A stretch of 64,000 nucleotides of DNA, from NCBI RefSeq assembly GCF_027595985.1, contig NC_073302.1, forward strand, positions 392,946,403 to 393,010,402, read 5' to 3'. Both the position numbers and the translations under genes were made by a program. Under the pieces are notes generated by a model. That model was not told where the DNA came from and did no database searches. It was given only the letters and a program-made list of their open reading frames with translations. The stretch comes from Sorex araneus. Lineage: Eukaryota; Chordata; Mammalia; Eulipotyphla; Soricidae. Every line of letters begins with the position of its first letter. Positions within the stretch are counted from its first letter, which is position 1. Below, piece by piece: positions 46,847 through 58,390 of this stretch.

Positions 46847-48070
46847 GTGGGTCAGCCTGGTACCTGCCCAAGCAGAGATCCCGGCAGCCCCTTGCTTCCA
46901 CAATCCAAAATCACTGCCATGCCCCCAGTCAGACTCCACTATCTCAGGACAGACCTCACCAGTATATCACTATATCACTGTCATTCTGTTGATCATCGAT
47001 TTGCTCAAGCGGGCACCAGTAATGTCTCCATTTGTCCTAGCTCTGAGATTTTAGCAGCCTCTCTTTACGCGTTCTTCCCAGTGGTGACACATTGGAGACT
47101 CTTTCAGGGTAAGGGGAATTACTGTATTTGGCATATCGAATACGCCACGGAGAGCTTGCCAGGCTCTGCCGTGTGGACAGGATGCTCTCAGTACCTTGCC
47201 AGGTTCTCTGAGAGGGAGAACTAGGCTATAGGAGGTTGCATGGCCATGCGCTTCCAGGAGCTTCATTTTATAGTTTCTGATCTTAGCTGTTGATGGCACT
47301 GGGGCAGTTTCTGGGTGTGGTTGCCAAACTACTGGAAAATGGGGGATCTGGGTGGAGGAAGCCCAGTCCCAATCCGAGCAGCCTTAAAACCTGAGATCTC
47401 AGCCCCGGGTCCCACACACCTGGGTTCCTCTGCCGTAAGCCTTGTCCAAACGTGTGGAGAGGGGCCCTGAACATGGCTGTGGCTGGGTTCCGGAGGTCTT
47501 TGGCTGCTGGGGCTCTGCTCAGGGCAGGGAGGGAAACTCAACCCACCCCGCTTTGAGGGGCCCCAGTGAAGACAGCGAGGCACCATCTTAATATATATAA
47601 ACATGGCTGTGTACTGCCACATTTCCTCGGTTAGTGTTATTTCTTATTCTGGCTTCCCTCTCCAACAATGTATGAGAATGCTATCCTCAGGTGTATTTTG
47701 ATACTGTATCAGATTGAGGAGACTGAAGAGATGAATCACTGACAAGGTTCATATCCACAAAAAAATCACAGTCTAGCATGATAAGGCACAGATGAAAATG
47801 CTGATATAATGCAATAAGCACTAAAAAGCAATTTTTCTGAGTGCTTAACTAACAGATAGCCCAGTCCATGCCCCCAACAATATGTTCCCTGGACAATTTT
47901 GCACTCATTCTAAAGCAGATTAGCACTGTAGTACTGTCGTCCCATTATCTGCTGAAAATTCAGATGTGTGGATTTGGTAACTGAAATCTCCAGGGTTTCT
48001 CAGGGTCTGAATGGGCTACCTCCCCCCATCTTCCTGTACTTCCAGAAACATGGCAGTCATGTCCACACCC
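46847..48070 (-). repeat. Inverted relative of the 44600-44900 unit, split by an insertion
   Basis: 46860-46957 is the reverse complement of about 44756-44870 (shared ctcaggacagacctcacca). 47944-48070 is the reverse complement of about 44600-44751 (shared atctgctgaaaattc and ctgaaatctc). The two parts are adjacent in the other copy, so about 985 bases, including the type 2 and GC-rich composite at 46968-47600, were inserted between them. Confidence 0.65.
46968..47600 (-). repeat. Type 2 body joined to GC-rich module, copy 3
   Basis: Starts cactgtcattctgttgatca (type 2 tail), holds a variant middle, then ggcatatcgaatacgccacg and the GC-rich module with caggagcttcattttatag, gggtggaggaagcccagtc and gggagggaaactcaaccca. 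Same arrangement as 8837-9480. Confidence 0.7.
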
Positions 48071-48687
48071 CAAAGTGACCAGTTTCTTTTAAGCTGTTTT
48101 CAACTGACTTACCAGAGTTCTTTTTTTTTCCTCAGTTGAAACTAGTAACCCTATTTTCCCCTAGAAAAGGAATTCTTCAGCTAACTCGGGTTTTAAGTAG
48201 TTTGCATTTTAGTGTATCCTATAGGAATGAGGGGGCTGTATACAGTGTGGTAGAGCAGCTCATCAAAACTTGCTGACATCCTTCAACTATGTCTGATTAT
48301 GTTAGGGAGTGTCTCATTAATTTTCCTCTTGGTTATAAGCACAACACAACCTCTCCTTCTTTTTCCAGATTTCCTTTTGTAAGCACTGGGTTGCATCCAA
48401 TGAGATGTGTTATTTTGCCACATCTTTTTGTGTGTTTTTTTCCCTTTCCTACCTGTCTCTACCCGCTGCTTTCTATCTTCAGTTAACACTGTTGGGAAGG
48501 CTGGACATAGAAGGGAGGAATGGTCTCCATGGCAACAGTACTTACTACTAATAAGGTCTTGTCTCTGCTTCTGGTTCCTCAGCTGGCCAGCTTTACAGAC
48601 TGAAGCTGGTTTCCTGTAACAAAGATTTCACCTTGCTCTGCCCAGCATCCCACCATGTTGCACAGGATACAGAGTCAATGCCTCCAT

Positions 48688-48872
48688 CATTAATTAGAAA
48701 AACCCTAAACCGAATCATCTATGGAGGGAGTAAACAGCTCTGTCACCTGAATGACAGTTCTCTTTTCATGGTAGATCTTTCTGGCAAACTTACCTGCATC
48801 AGAGAATGATTTTTCTTAGCCAGAGGCACACTCCGCCAGCTTCTGCAAGATCATTTAGGGAGTCAGGTTACT
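48688..48872 (+). repeat. Direct repeat, copy 2 (unknown origin)
   Basis: Partner of 41876-42057, 6.8 kb downstream in the same orientation. The block ggcaaacttacctgcatcag is exact in both. Sequence on either side is not shared as far as I can see. Confidence 0.7.
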
Positions 48873-48999
48873 CAGAGTGAAGGGCCTTTTCCTTCTCTCC
48901 CTGCTTCTTTTCTCTAGTAGACAGCCTTTCACCCTGCCTGCTGCCTGTCTAGGTGTGTAACCCACCAAGTGAGCAATCATCAAGCCTCAGCACAGACTG

Positions 49000-49160
49000 C
49001 CCAGCACTGTGCTAAGGGGATTCATTCATGATCTCATGTAATCCTTCATCCTATGAATTTAGGAGTTATTATCATTTCTGTTTTATTCACAAAGAGACTA
49101 AGAAATGAATGTAACGTTCCAAGATCAACAATTTTGTGGAGATATCGCAGTCACACTCAC
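49000..49160 (+). repeat. MIR relic
   Basis: MIR order: cactgtgctaaggggattca, atctcatgtaatccttcatc, attatcatttctgttttatt and aacgttccaagatcaac. Confidence 0.65.
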
Positions 49161-49338
49161 TTCTGCAAAATTTAATTGCTGCATCTGATTCTGAAATGCC
49201 TGATCCTAATTCAAGTGGGATCCCAAACCTTACTGATACACCTTTCATGTGGTCAAAGTAGTTACTTCAACTCTAATTTTAGCTACTCTTTCTATGGAAA
49301 ACTGACAATTAAGAATAAGGATGCCAAGCTATAATCCT

Positions 49339-49842
49339 GTGTCATATTAGTTTCCTGTAACTGATATACCAAATGACCACAAATTCAGTGGCTTAAAATA
49401 GCATAAATTTATTATCCTTCCAAGTTCCAGAGATCAGATCTCTAAAATGGATATTTCCAGACTAAAATCAAGGAAATAGCAGAACTGTGGTTTTTGGGTT
49501 TTTTTTTTTTTTGGTGGGGGGGGATCTGGGGAGGCTCTGGGAGATGCTTCCTTTTCTTCTGTAGTTTCTGACCCTTTGCCCTCCAAGCCAGCACTGTTTG
49601 GCAAAGATTTTCTCATCTTACACTTGGAATGCTCACTCTTTTACCTCTTTCCACAACAAAGAACCCTTGTAGTTACATTGTGTCCACCTGCATAATCCAG
49701 GATTACCCCTTATTTTGAAATTGATTGACTGGCAACCTCAGTTACATACTACCTTAATTCCCCTTTGAATAACATATTCACCCACCTCATCAATTAGAAC
49801 ATGATATCTTGGAGGCGCTTGGACAATATTCCACCTATCAGA
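49339..49842 (+). mobile_element. MLT1-like MaLR solo LTR
   Basis: Blocks attagtttcctgtaactgat, accacaaattcagtggctta, aaatttattatccttccaag, cccttgtagttacattgtg, ataatccaggattacccc and attcccctttgaataacata are in the order of an MLT1 LTR. It is an old endogenous-retrovirus-like LTR without internal genes, and it has a T/G-rich patch at 49493-49523. Confidence 0.75.
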
Positions 49843-50063
49843 TTGTAGTACTATCAGAAAACTGGTTTAAGACACTGGAACAAAATTGTTCTTCAAAGCA
49901 CATCATTTAGATCTTATTCAATTAATGTTGATAAGCTAAACTAAAAAAAAGACATAAGTTCTGCAGTAACTTGGCAATTTTCATGTATGAAATAATGATA
50001 TTAGTTCTAATAAATTTAAAATGTGGTGCTTCTGAAGTTGATCTGTGAACCTTTGTTTTTCAG

Positions 50064-50270
50064 CTAATTGATGGTGAGGAAATTAAGCACCTGAATGTCC
50101 AGTGGCTCCGAGCACACCTGGGCATCGTGTCCCAGGAACCCATCCTATTTGACTGCAGCATTGCTGAGAACATTGCCTATGGAGACAACAGCCGGGTTGT
50201 GCCAATGGAAGAAATTGTGCAGGCAGCCAAGGAGGCCAACATCCATCCCTTCATTGACGCACTGCCCAAT
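50064..50270 (+). CDS. ABCB1: ABCB1 exon 26 (NBD2 Q-loop)
   Basis: 207 bases encode residues 1095-1163. The Q-loop Gln1118 ([10 protein letters not shown]) is present and [16 protein letters not shown] matches human. Human SQEEIV reads PMEEIV. The codon for Ile1145, site of the human synonymous 3435C>T variant, is ATT (50214-50216), the human T state. Acceptor is gtttttcag, donor gtgagt. Confidence 0.97.
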
Positions 50271-50892
50271 GTGAGTCTCTCCATCATAGGTGTCCAGGAG
50301 GCTGAACCTCCCGGGTCTCTACTTTGATTTCTGAAGGGTCGGTTTCCTGAAGAAGGAGAGAAATGAATGCTGAAAATCAGCCTTGCCCTCACAGTTACCT
50401 GGTCTCCTTTCCTATTCCCATTTGATATTTTCTGACAGACACTCCCTATAAGCAAACCTGACAGAAAATGGGCATGTCTGGGATCCTTCCCCTCCAAGAC
50501 CAGGACTGCAAGCAGGGCTGGCAAAAGCAGATTGACTAGCTTGCTGTTTCTCCCTCAGTCACCTCACTGCTGTCCCCAAATCCTCAAACCTCCATTTATA
50601 GAATGAAGAAGGCAATGAATTGACTGTGGCACCAGGTTACCTCACCACTTTCCTACTTATGGGCACTAAGCTCGACTTACAGGGTCAATTGTTAAAACCA
50701 TCTCAGGGGCTTCCTGGACTGTGGTCCCATGGATAATCCCTGGATTTCTCCTGGGAAGTTAGATCAGCAGAACTGCTTGCTTTCCCTTAAGTCCTTTATT
50801 TTTGTATTTTTGTCTGTTTCTACGTGGGTTTTCTTTTGTTGTTGTTGTATGTTTTGTTTTCTTTGTTTGTTTGTTTTTGTTTTTGGCCAAAA

Positions 50893-50990
50893 AACAGTAT
50901 CAACAAGTCTCAAAATGGAGACTTTACTTGTGCCCACTTGAGCAAATCAATGAGCAATGGGATGACAGTGACAGTGACAGTTTTTGTTAT
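50893..50990 (+). repeat. Type 2 SINE tail fragment
   Basis: Only the last part is present (aaaaacagtatcaacaagtc, gagcaatgggatgacagtg), ending in repeated acagtg units and a T-run. The complete type 2 copy starts a few bases later in the same orientation. Confidence 0.75.
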
Positions 50991-51007
50991 TTTTTTTTTT
51001 TTTTGCA

Positions 51008-51262
51008 CTATACTGGAGCGATAGCACAGTGGGTAAGGCATTTGCCTTGCACACGGCCAACCCGGGTTCAATTTCTCCATCCCTCTCAGAGAGCTCGGCA
51101 AGGTACTGAGACTATCCTGCCCGCATAGCAGAGCCTGGCAAGCTACCCGTGGCATATTCGATATGCCAAAAACAGTAACAACAAGTCTCACAATGGAGAC
51201 GTTACTGGGGCCCGCTCGAGGAAATCGATGAGCAACGGGATGATAGTGCTACAGTGCTACTG
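51008..51262 (+). repeat. Type 2 SINE, complete
   Basis: Best forward copy in the window: tRNA-like head (actggagcgatagcacagtg), then the type 2 body (ctctcagagagctcggcaag, ggcatattcgatatgccaaa, caatggagacgttactgggg, gaaatcgatgagcaacggga) and a tgctacagtgctac tail. Confidence 0.88.
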
Positions 51263-51704
51263 CTGAGAATGAATCTTGGAGCATAACACATTCAGGTCAA
51301 GTGCTCTACTGCTGAACTATATCCCTGGATCCTCTCTTTAACACCTTCAACTGCATATTGACTTTGCTATACTAGCCCCCCATTATTACTTTAATGTTCT
51401 TTATTGTAATGAAGTTCCCCTGAAACATAGATCTCAGTCAGTAGCCTCAAGACAGTGGGGAGGCAATCTCTTCATAGGAAGATGGCCATACCAGGTAAAC
51501 CCTTACCTTTTCCTGAGACTTCCTTTTCCTTTGTTTTCTTTAAACAACAGCTGCCACTGCATACAGACCCCAGGGAAGTCATGATCCCCCACCCCTCCTT
51601 TAGTTTCTCAACCTGCTCATGGGCACAGCCCATCCCAAGGCCAGACCACTTAATACATGAAGCTTCTTTCCCTATAGTTTGCAGACTACGGGCATAGATG
51701 GGTG

Positions 51705-51850
51705 CTTCAGCCTCACCTGGCAACTTGATAAACATGCCAGTTTCCATGCCTGCATCTACCTGTTAAATCTGAGGCTTTAGGAGTGGAATTCAGCAACCCG
51801 TGCATTACTAGCCCTGGTTGACACTGATGCAGGCTACATTCTAAGTCCCA
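51705..51850 (+). mobile_element. MER5-like hAT relic
   Basis: cagcctcacctggcaacttg, ttagga(g)tggaattcagc and gttgacactgatgcaggcta are in the order of a MER5 element. Strongly decayed. Confidence 0.5.
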
Positions 51851-53019
51851 CTGAACTGGCAGCTCTTTATTACAAAGCCAACCCCAGAGACTAATGATTA
51901 ACCAGCTTATCCAGTCTGCTTTGCCAATCTGTCGTTTGTCCACCCCAGGAAGCTGACTCTTCTGGCTCCTGGTCTCTGTTAAACAGTAGTAGAGTCCACA
52001 TCTGCACACTTGTAGGCATAGTGATTCTCTTCAGTTTCTAAACAAGGAAAGAGTTGGCAAAATCCCTGAGGTCCTGGTACCTGACCCAGGACCCATTTCT
52101 CTTTGTGATTCATACTAAGGTTTCCATGACCCGCAGGGGGTTGATCCAACCTTTACCTGCTTGACTGGAGTCAGTAATGTCTCTGTGCAGCTGGGTGGCC
52201 CTGTACTTGCACAGGACACATTTTTCTGTCCCTGCTTTTCAAGTGGTGTCACTCTTGGGTGAAACCGGACTTCAGCATCTGCTGGGACTTTCTTTGGGGT
52301 CTACTACAGTTTCTCTCAGTCAGGGCCTGGAAGTCATAAGCAAATATTGCTTTCTTGGTTCCACGTGTGGTCACATTCCATTTTCCTGTCCTCTGCATAC
52401 TTCTTAGCCCTTGTTCCCATCACCAGACCGAATAGACACTGACTGTTAGCTACTGTGGAAGCACCAAATGAAGAACTTTGGAAAATGTTTGAAAACAAAC
52501 TTTTTCTTAAAATTTTATCTTTTGGAGTTAGATATAGACATAGAAATATTTAGCATTTATTAAAGCGTTTGCTTTGGAAATAGTTTTATAAAAAGACACA
52601 CCAAGTCCCTCAGCCCAAGAATTACTGTCCTTTCTCATGTTGAGATAATGTAGAGGGCGTCACCTGCTGGTTGTAAGTAAAATAAGTTTCGGCCCTTTAA
52701 TTCTGCTTGGCCTGTTCAAGTCTGATTTCCTCCCTCCTACCAGTCTTTGTCCCAAATATAATGAAACCGGAAGACTGGAAGAGACTAGCATTGCAACTGT
52801 GTTTTCCCTGATAAAAATGCCACCTGATTTTTAAAATAATTCTCTAGTACCTGTTTGAAGGAGATCATTTAAATCTATCTTGAGAACTAGTTTGTTGTTT
52901 GTTGAACTGTGTATGACTAATTCTTAGTTTCTGAACCTAAACTTTACATATGTCTATGAAGTAGTTACTCGGTTTTCTGTAAGCAAACTTCTTTCTCTTG
53001 CTGGCAGGGATGCAGAATT

Positions 53020-53165
53020 GTACATTTTGGGTCCACAACCAATGGTGCCCTGGGATCTGTTTTGACAGTGCTGGGGGATTCTACGGAGTGCCAGGGATCC
53101 AACCTGGCATGCTTGGTTGCATGCCAGGCAGTTGCAATACCTGCTGTATTATCTCTTTGGCCCCT
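53020..53165 (-). repeat. Old type 1 SINE
   Basis: Diverged reverse copy: gggtccacaaccaatggtgc, gggggattctacggagtgcc and a degraded head. Confidence 0.6.
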
Positions 53166-53180
53166 AAGAAAACTTTTTGA

Positions 53181-53387
<207 letters not shown>

Positions 53388-54018
53388 TAAATTCAGTTAT
53401 TTATTCAGGAGTCGTCAAGTCATCCTGAGAACCACACGTTAACCATGATAGCCAACTGGGTTGGCAGTTCAGGGCAATGGCTGCTTGGGTCCTATGGTGC
53501 TGGGTACAGCTGGGCCACCTCAGAGGTGCTCAGTGGTCTCCAGGACCATACCTGGTGATGCTGCGAGTAGGAGAGTGGGTGGATCGGGACACTACCCAGC
53601 ATGGCTAGGGAAGCCCTCTGGTGCCAGGATGCCTTGCATGCATCCTAACCCCTGTACTGCCCTCATCCTGGAAGAGGTAAAATTTTAATTATCTCATCCA
53701 TGCTTGAAGAGGCAGTGGCTCTAGACGACAGAGGCAGGGGGCAAGGGCCTCAGCATAACAATGTTTTGAGTGGTATTATATGCATATATATTTATAAGCC
53801 ATAGGGCCAACCACACTGTAAGCAGGAGACCCAAGCACATTTTTTAGGAGCAAAATAACAATGCTCCTGTCAAAGAGGCACTGGGGATGGGAAGAAACCT
53901 AGGGGCACTGGTGGAAGTCGACGCTGGTGGTAAGACAGGAGTTAGAATTATAGGTCTAAAACTCAATTACGAATTACTTTGTAAATCACAGTGCTTTAAT
54001 GTAGTTAACAGTCTCGAA

Positions 54019-54019
<1 letters not shown>

Positions 54020-54058
<39 letters not shown>
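54020..54058 (+). repeat. (AC)n microsatellite
   Basis: About 19 uninterrupted ca units, likely length-variable between individuals. Confidence 0.95.
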
Positions 54059-54060
<2 letters not shown>

Positions 54061-54354
54061 CTGAAATTTATCCTTGGTCTTCCATAATACAAAAGGAAAT
54101 TTAAACAGACAAATTGATTGCAATGTGTGCATTTTTAAGGGAATTTAAACAATAGCTTCCTGTAGCTATTATTCAAGAGAGCTAAGATGAAACAAGGCAA
54201 GTTAGTCTTGTAGCAGTTATGCTCTCCCACATGGCCCTGGATCACTGTTTCTACCCAGTACGCTTCATTTCAGAGGTAGATTTACTATTTCTGCTGTAGT
54301 TTCTCCACAAGTCTATGACAAAGCGGGAGGGCAGCACAGTATTAAAATATTATA

Positions 54355-54545
54355 GGGGCTGGAATGCTAGTGCAGTGGGTAGGGCGTCTACCTTACACGT
54401 AGACAATCCAGGTTTGATCCCCAGCATCCCATATGGTCCCTTGAGCACCGCCAGGAGTAATTCCTGAGTGCAAGAGCCAGGAGTAACCCCTGAGCATCAC
54501 CAGGTGTGACCCAAAAAGCCAAAAATAAATAAAAAATTTAAATTA
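54355..54545 (+). repeat. Type 1 SINE
   Basis: Head ggggctggaatgctagtgca, body aggagtaattcctgagtgc and gtgtgacccaaaaagcc with an A-rich tail. Confidence 0.87.
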
Positions 54546-54579
54546 AAAAAAATAAAGAAAATAAAATATGACAGACCCA

Positions 54580-54752
54580 GGCTGGAGCAATAGCATAGCA
54601 GGTAGAGCAGTTGCCTTGCATGTAGCTGACCCAGATTTGATCCCTGGCATCTCATATGGTCCCCTGAGCACTGCCAGAGCTAATTTCTGAGTGCAGAGAC
54701 AGGAGTAACTCCTGATCATCACCAGGTGTTGCTCAAAAGGCAAAAAAATAAA
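54580..54752 (+). repeat. Type 1 SINE
   Basis: Head ggctggagcaatagcatagc, body with ccctgagcactgccagagc, ending ggcaaaaaaataaaa. It sits 35 bases after the previous copy, so it may have inserted in that copy's A-rich tail. Confidence 0.85.
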
Positions 54753-55178
54753 ATAGTAACAGAACCTTAAGCTAATAATAATTATTTTTTGTTCAAGAGA
54801 TGGTTCAGTACTCAAGTATCTAGAAGGAAAATTAATTCTGAGATGGTTCCTATCTTTAAAATGCAAAAATCCGGGAATATTCTGTTTGGCCTGTGCTCAG
54901 ACTTTCTAAACTTGCAGAAAACACTAACAGTGGGCTGCATCAAATAATGTAGGCTGGACACACCAAGAAATATGTTTAAATGATTGGCTGAACCATATTC
55001 ATTGTCATAAATTTTATTTTTTACCAACTCCATGGTTAAGAACACATCGAAGAGATCATGACGCTTTGAGGCTTATTCTGGAGGAAGAATTGGAGAGAAA
55101 GAGCTTAATTTTGAAAAGCTTAATTTTGAAAAAATTAAAAGATTAATTTTCCAGAATTAATCTTTTATTATTAAACAG

Positions 55179-55385
55179 ATTGTCCAGGAAGCCCTGGACA
55201 AGGCCAGAGAAGGCCGCACCTGCATTGTGATCGCCCACCGCCTGTCCACCATCCAGAATGCAGACCTCATCGTGGTGTTCCAGAATGGTCGGATCAAGGA
55301 GCAGGGCACACACCAACAGCTGCTGGCACAGAAGGGCATCTACTATTCCATGGTCAGTGTTCAGACTGGAGCAAAGCGTTTGTGA
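55179..55385 (+). CDS. ABCB1: ABCB1 exon 28 (NBD2 H-loop, C-terminus, stop)
   Basis: 207 bases encode residues 1213-1280 and the TGA stop at 55383-55385. The H-loop His1232 (VIAHRLST) is intact. Val1213 is Ile, and FQNGRVKEHG reads [10 protein letters not shown]. The tail is TGAKRL where human has AGTKRQ. GC content is high at third positions. Acceptor is attaaacag. Confidence 0.97.
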   Translation: MVQEALDKAREGRTCIVIAHRLSTIQNADLIVVFQNGRIKEQGTHQQLLAQKGIYYSMVSVQTGAKRL

Positions 55386-55815
55386 ACTGTGGCTTCATAA
55401 GCTCTCCAACATTTTATAATACTTATATTAAATTATGGCATGAAAGCAAGTGCTTGCTGGAAAAAACTATGTAGTTAGTTTAACCTTTCCTGCCACAACT
55501 GAAGGTCATCAATTTCAGAGTCTGCAGGAACTTCATAATTAAAGAAACAGAAAGAAATATCATCAAAAGGTATAAAATAATGATTTTCTCTGCATTAAAA
55601 ATTTACAGAATAATTCAGAGTAGATTTTGTTAATAAAAATGTATAATTTTTGTTTTCAATGTTTTTATTTGCAAAGTATCTTGCTAAAAGAATGTAGAAG
55701 TGGCAAAAAGAAATTACGTGTCAAAAATAAATTGCCTAGAATAAAACTAGGTTTTCATATGACTTGAGTTTTCTTGTCTGTAAGACCTGTAAATAAATCT
55801 ATTCTCCAAATTGGA
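55386..55815 (+). other. ABCB1: ABCB1 3' UTR
   Basis: AT-rich sequence from the stop to just past the last AATAAA, similar in length and pattern to the human 3' UTR. It includes several ttttt/attt-rich stretches (55627-55675). The exact cleavage site cannot be set from sequence alone. Confidence 0.8.
55726..55797 (+). terminator. ABCB1: Three clustered AATAAA polyadenylation signals
   Basis: Canonical hexamers lie at 55726-55731, 55740-55745 and 55792-55797. The last is followed by a modest T/G-rich stretch (tggaatgttgcctatcattt). Any of the three could be used. Confidence 0.75.
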
Positions 55816-56860
55816 ATGTTGCCTATCATTTCTTGATCTTGCTGCTGCTGATTCTTGCATTTCCATGTTAAGATGGTTCACAAACTGACCTCTGAGCCAG
55901 TGCTATATTTGGGAGGTTGAGGGTGGGGCAGAAGATATATAATTATGAAGTTTTTATTCTAATTTTATTAAATAATCTTTATTGCTCTTGCAAAGGGCTT
56001 AGACTTGAAAAATATACTTACCGGGGCTGGGTAATAGCACAGCGGGTAGGGCATTTGCCTGTGGCTAACCTGGGTTCAATTCCCAGCATTCCATATGGTC
56101 CCCCAAGCACCGCCTGGACTAATTCCTGATTGCGGAGCCAGGAATAGCCCCTGTGCATCTCCGGTTACGACCCAAAGAGCAAAAAAACAAAGCAAAAGAG
56201 AAAGAAAAATATACTTACTAATTTTGATAATGTATCTCTTTTCCCAAGAATTGTTCTCTTTCAAAGCCAGTCTTTCTGTGACATTCTTAATAAACCATTT
56301 AAAAATTAAAAATGCATCATTCCCAAGGAAAAATAGGCAAAGGATATGGCTGGGTAATTACCACTGAAGAAATATATAAAGATTGCAATGGTGCACAATC
56401 TCAATATTGAAAGGAATGTAGGTTAAAAAAGGTATCTTGAGAAGTGATTTCAGCATCACAGTGCAATAAAACATGCCTCTTTTTTTCCTTTTCTCATCTA
56501 TAGCAGTTCATATGATAGCAACCATTCATAGACAAAAATTCCTGTGTGGAAGCTGTAGCATCTTTATTATATACCAAGGGACCTGAGGTGAGCCTCACCT
56601 TCCATGTTTCAGGCAGACTTTTATTCTGAGTCAACTCAAGTCAGTTGATTCCAGCCCAGGAACCTTTGAAAAATTTTTGTATTATTATTATTTTTTTGTT
56701 GAATCACAGTGATATACACAGCTACAAAGTTGTTCATGATTGGGTTTCAGTCACACAGCATAGAAAATAGTTTGACAATGCTTGTGAACGGCAAAGCTTC
56801 AGAGCACAAATTAAGAGTCCAATTGGGAAAAAAATGGGAGAATTTCAGATAATTCTCAGA
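55816..56860. other. Downstream intergenic sequence, first part
   Basis: No coding sequence recognised. It holds a SINE (56023-56203) and a caataaa-type repeat fragment (56690-56770, preceded by a ttattattatt run). The remainder is AT-rich and unassigned. Confidence 0.7.
56023..56203 (+). repeat. Type 1 SINE, young
   Basis: Head with a small internal deletion near ttgcctgtggc, otherwise complete. It is flanked by the exact 15-base repeat gaaaaatatacttac at 56007-56021 and 56204-56218. Confidence 0.92.
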
Positions 56861-57930
56861 AGGCATTAGAGAAAAGTGGACCAAACTATCATGAACTTTA
56901 TCAAGAAGCCCCCTATAAGCCTGAATATACTCTCCAAAACTGATTCCCAGGATCTATATTGGCCCACCTACATGTACACCCCTGCCCTGACAGCTGGATT
57001 CCAATACAGTAATAATGTTTGTGGAAATAGGCAAATAGCAAGTGAGCACCAGAAAATTAGTCTTATTTGTGGGCCAAAGAGAGATCACAAACTTAAACTA
57101 TCGCACGAAAAAAATCAAATAAGATATAGTCAGTACATGGCCCTGACTGTAGGATCAAGAAAAGTCGTGCGAGCTTAAAAAATCTACCACAGAAGAAAAC
57201 TAAAAGGATGGATCAGCAATGTCTATAAGAGGACTGAAAAGCCTCAGAATTCCGAACAGGACTGATTTTAGAAAGTTCTATACAGAAGGTTGTTACTGAG
57301 CACTGGAGAGATGTCTGCTGCATCCAATGGGATGACAGCAAAATGTAAAACTTCAAGATACAAAAAATTAGGGAACGTGCTCACCAAACAGCCATCATAA
57401 TCTTTTAGTAGCTCACTCCAAGACAAAAAGATCTATAATTTATCTCATATAGAATTCAAAATAGCTTTTTAATGGAAACTGAATGACATATAAAAACAAA
57501 GGCAATTCAACAAAATAAGGAAAACAATTAATGAACAAAATAACATTTAACAAAGAGAAAATATAAAAGGAGAAACAAAATGTGGAGCTGAAGATTACAA
57601 TGAGAAAAATGCAATAGAGAGCCTCAATAGAATAGATAAAGTCAAAGAAAGGATCTTTGGGACTGAAGACACGATTTTAAAAATTAACTAGTCAGAGAAG
57701 ACAAAGGAAAAAGAATAAAAAATGGAAAGTCATGATCAAAAGAACCAAATTATGAATTGTTAGATATGCAGAAGTAGAGTAGAAAGGGATCAGAAAGTTC
57801 ATTTAAAGGAATATTCTCTTCATAAACCTGGAAAGAGATTTGGATATCCATGTTTATTAAGGTCACAAATCAAATGCTCTCCAAAATGGAATAAAATAAA
57901 ACTATCAGAAATTTAGGACAAAGAATATAT
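56860..57930 (+). mobile_element. LINE-1 5' part (ORF1 region), old
   Basis: The stretch 57440-57930 carries LINE-1 blocks in order: gaattcaaaatagctttttaa, caaaggcaattcaacaaaat, tggagctgaagattacaatg and gcaatagagagcctcaatag. The part before 57440 has no firm match and may be the 5' UTR. No open frame remains. Confidence 0.65.
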
Positions 57931-57993
57931 GTGTTTTTTAGTTTTAAACATCAGCTTTATTTTGTCGGGTGTTTTTTTTTGGTTTTTTTTTTT

Positions 57994-58390
57994 TTTTTAG
58001 TTTTAGACATCAGCTTTATTTACGTATAATTTACATACAATAATGTACAACTGGGTTTTGACGAAGGCAGTCTAGGAAAGTTCCATCAGGCCCTTTGGCA
58101 GCCAATCTTCTTCCTTAGCCATGAAGGGATCCCTGGGTTTCCACTACCTGCAAGTCAGCCCAGGTAACCCCTCAAACTACCTGCTCAGTGGCAGGAATGA
58201 GAGTCTTGGCAAAGGCAGGGTGGAACTAACTGCTGGGACTCGTTGTCTTTAATTCCATCAGTGTCTTCAGCCATCTCCCCGGGTTCAGAGAATAACCTAA
58301 AATCCACCTGCTGGTGCTGGGGATTATTTTGCCCCAAGGCACTGTTTGGAATCATCCAGATGTAATAAAACTTGGCATCACCCCCTACCC
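57994..58390 (-). pseudogene. Processed retrocopy of unidentified mRNA
   Basis: On the minus strand the copy ends in a poly-A tract (the T-run at 57972-57998), with an AATAAA signal 16-20 bases before it (58015-58020). Upstream is an 86-codon frame ending at 58185, with a run QNNPQHQQVDFRLFSEPGEM. Signal plus tail without introns fits retroposition of a spliced mRNA. I could not identify the parent gene, and the frame may not be the original coding frame. Confidence 0.6.

Larger units (their letters stand above)
40970..50063 (+). other. ABCB1: ABCB1 intron 25 (largest, 9.1 kb)
   Basis: Holds a 185-base direct repeat pair (41876-42057 and 48688-48872), an unidentified stretch (42060-42700), two caataaa-type fragments (43088-43315 and 46490-46710), the GC-rich composite (43310-43830 and 46968-47600), an internally repeated unit (44030-44900) with an inverted relative split across 46847-46957 and 47944-48070, SINEs (45573-45735, 45891-46130, 46243-46406), a MIR relic (49000-49160) and an MLT1-like LTR (49339-49842). 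Nothing recognised in 41100-41870, 42720-43080, 44940-45560 or 48100-48680. Confidence 0.85.

Noticed and set aside
51008..51080. tRNA gene (cloverleaf-like head with A and B boxes)
   Set aside because: The same head starts dozens of SINE copies, the cloverleaf is imperfect, and a SINE body follows without a terminator.
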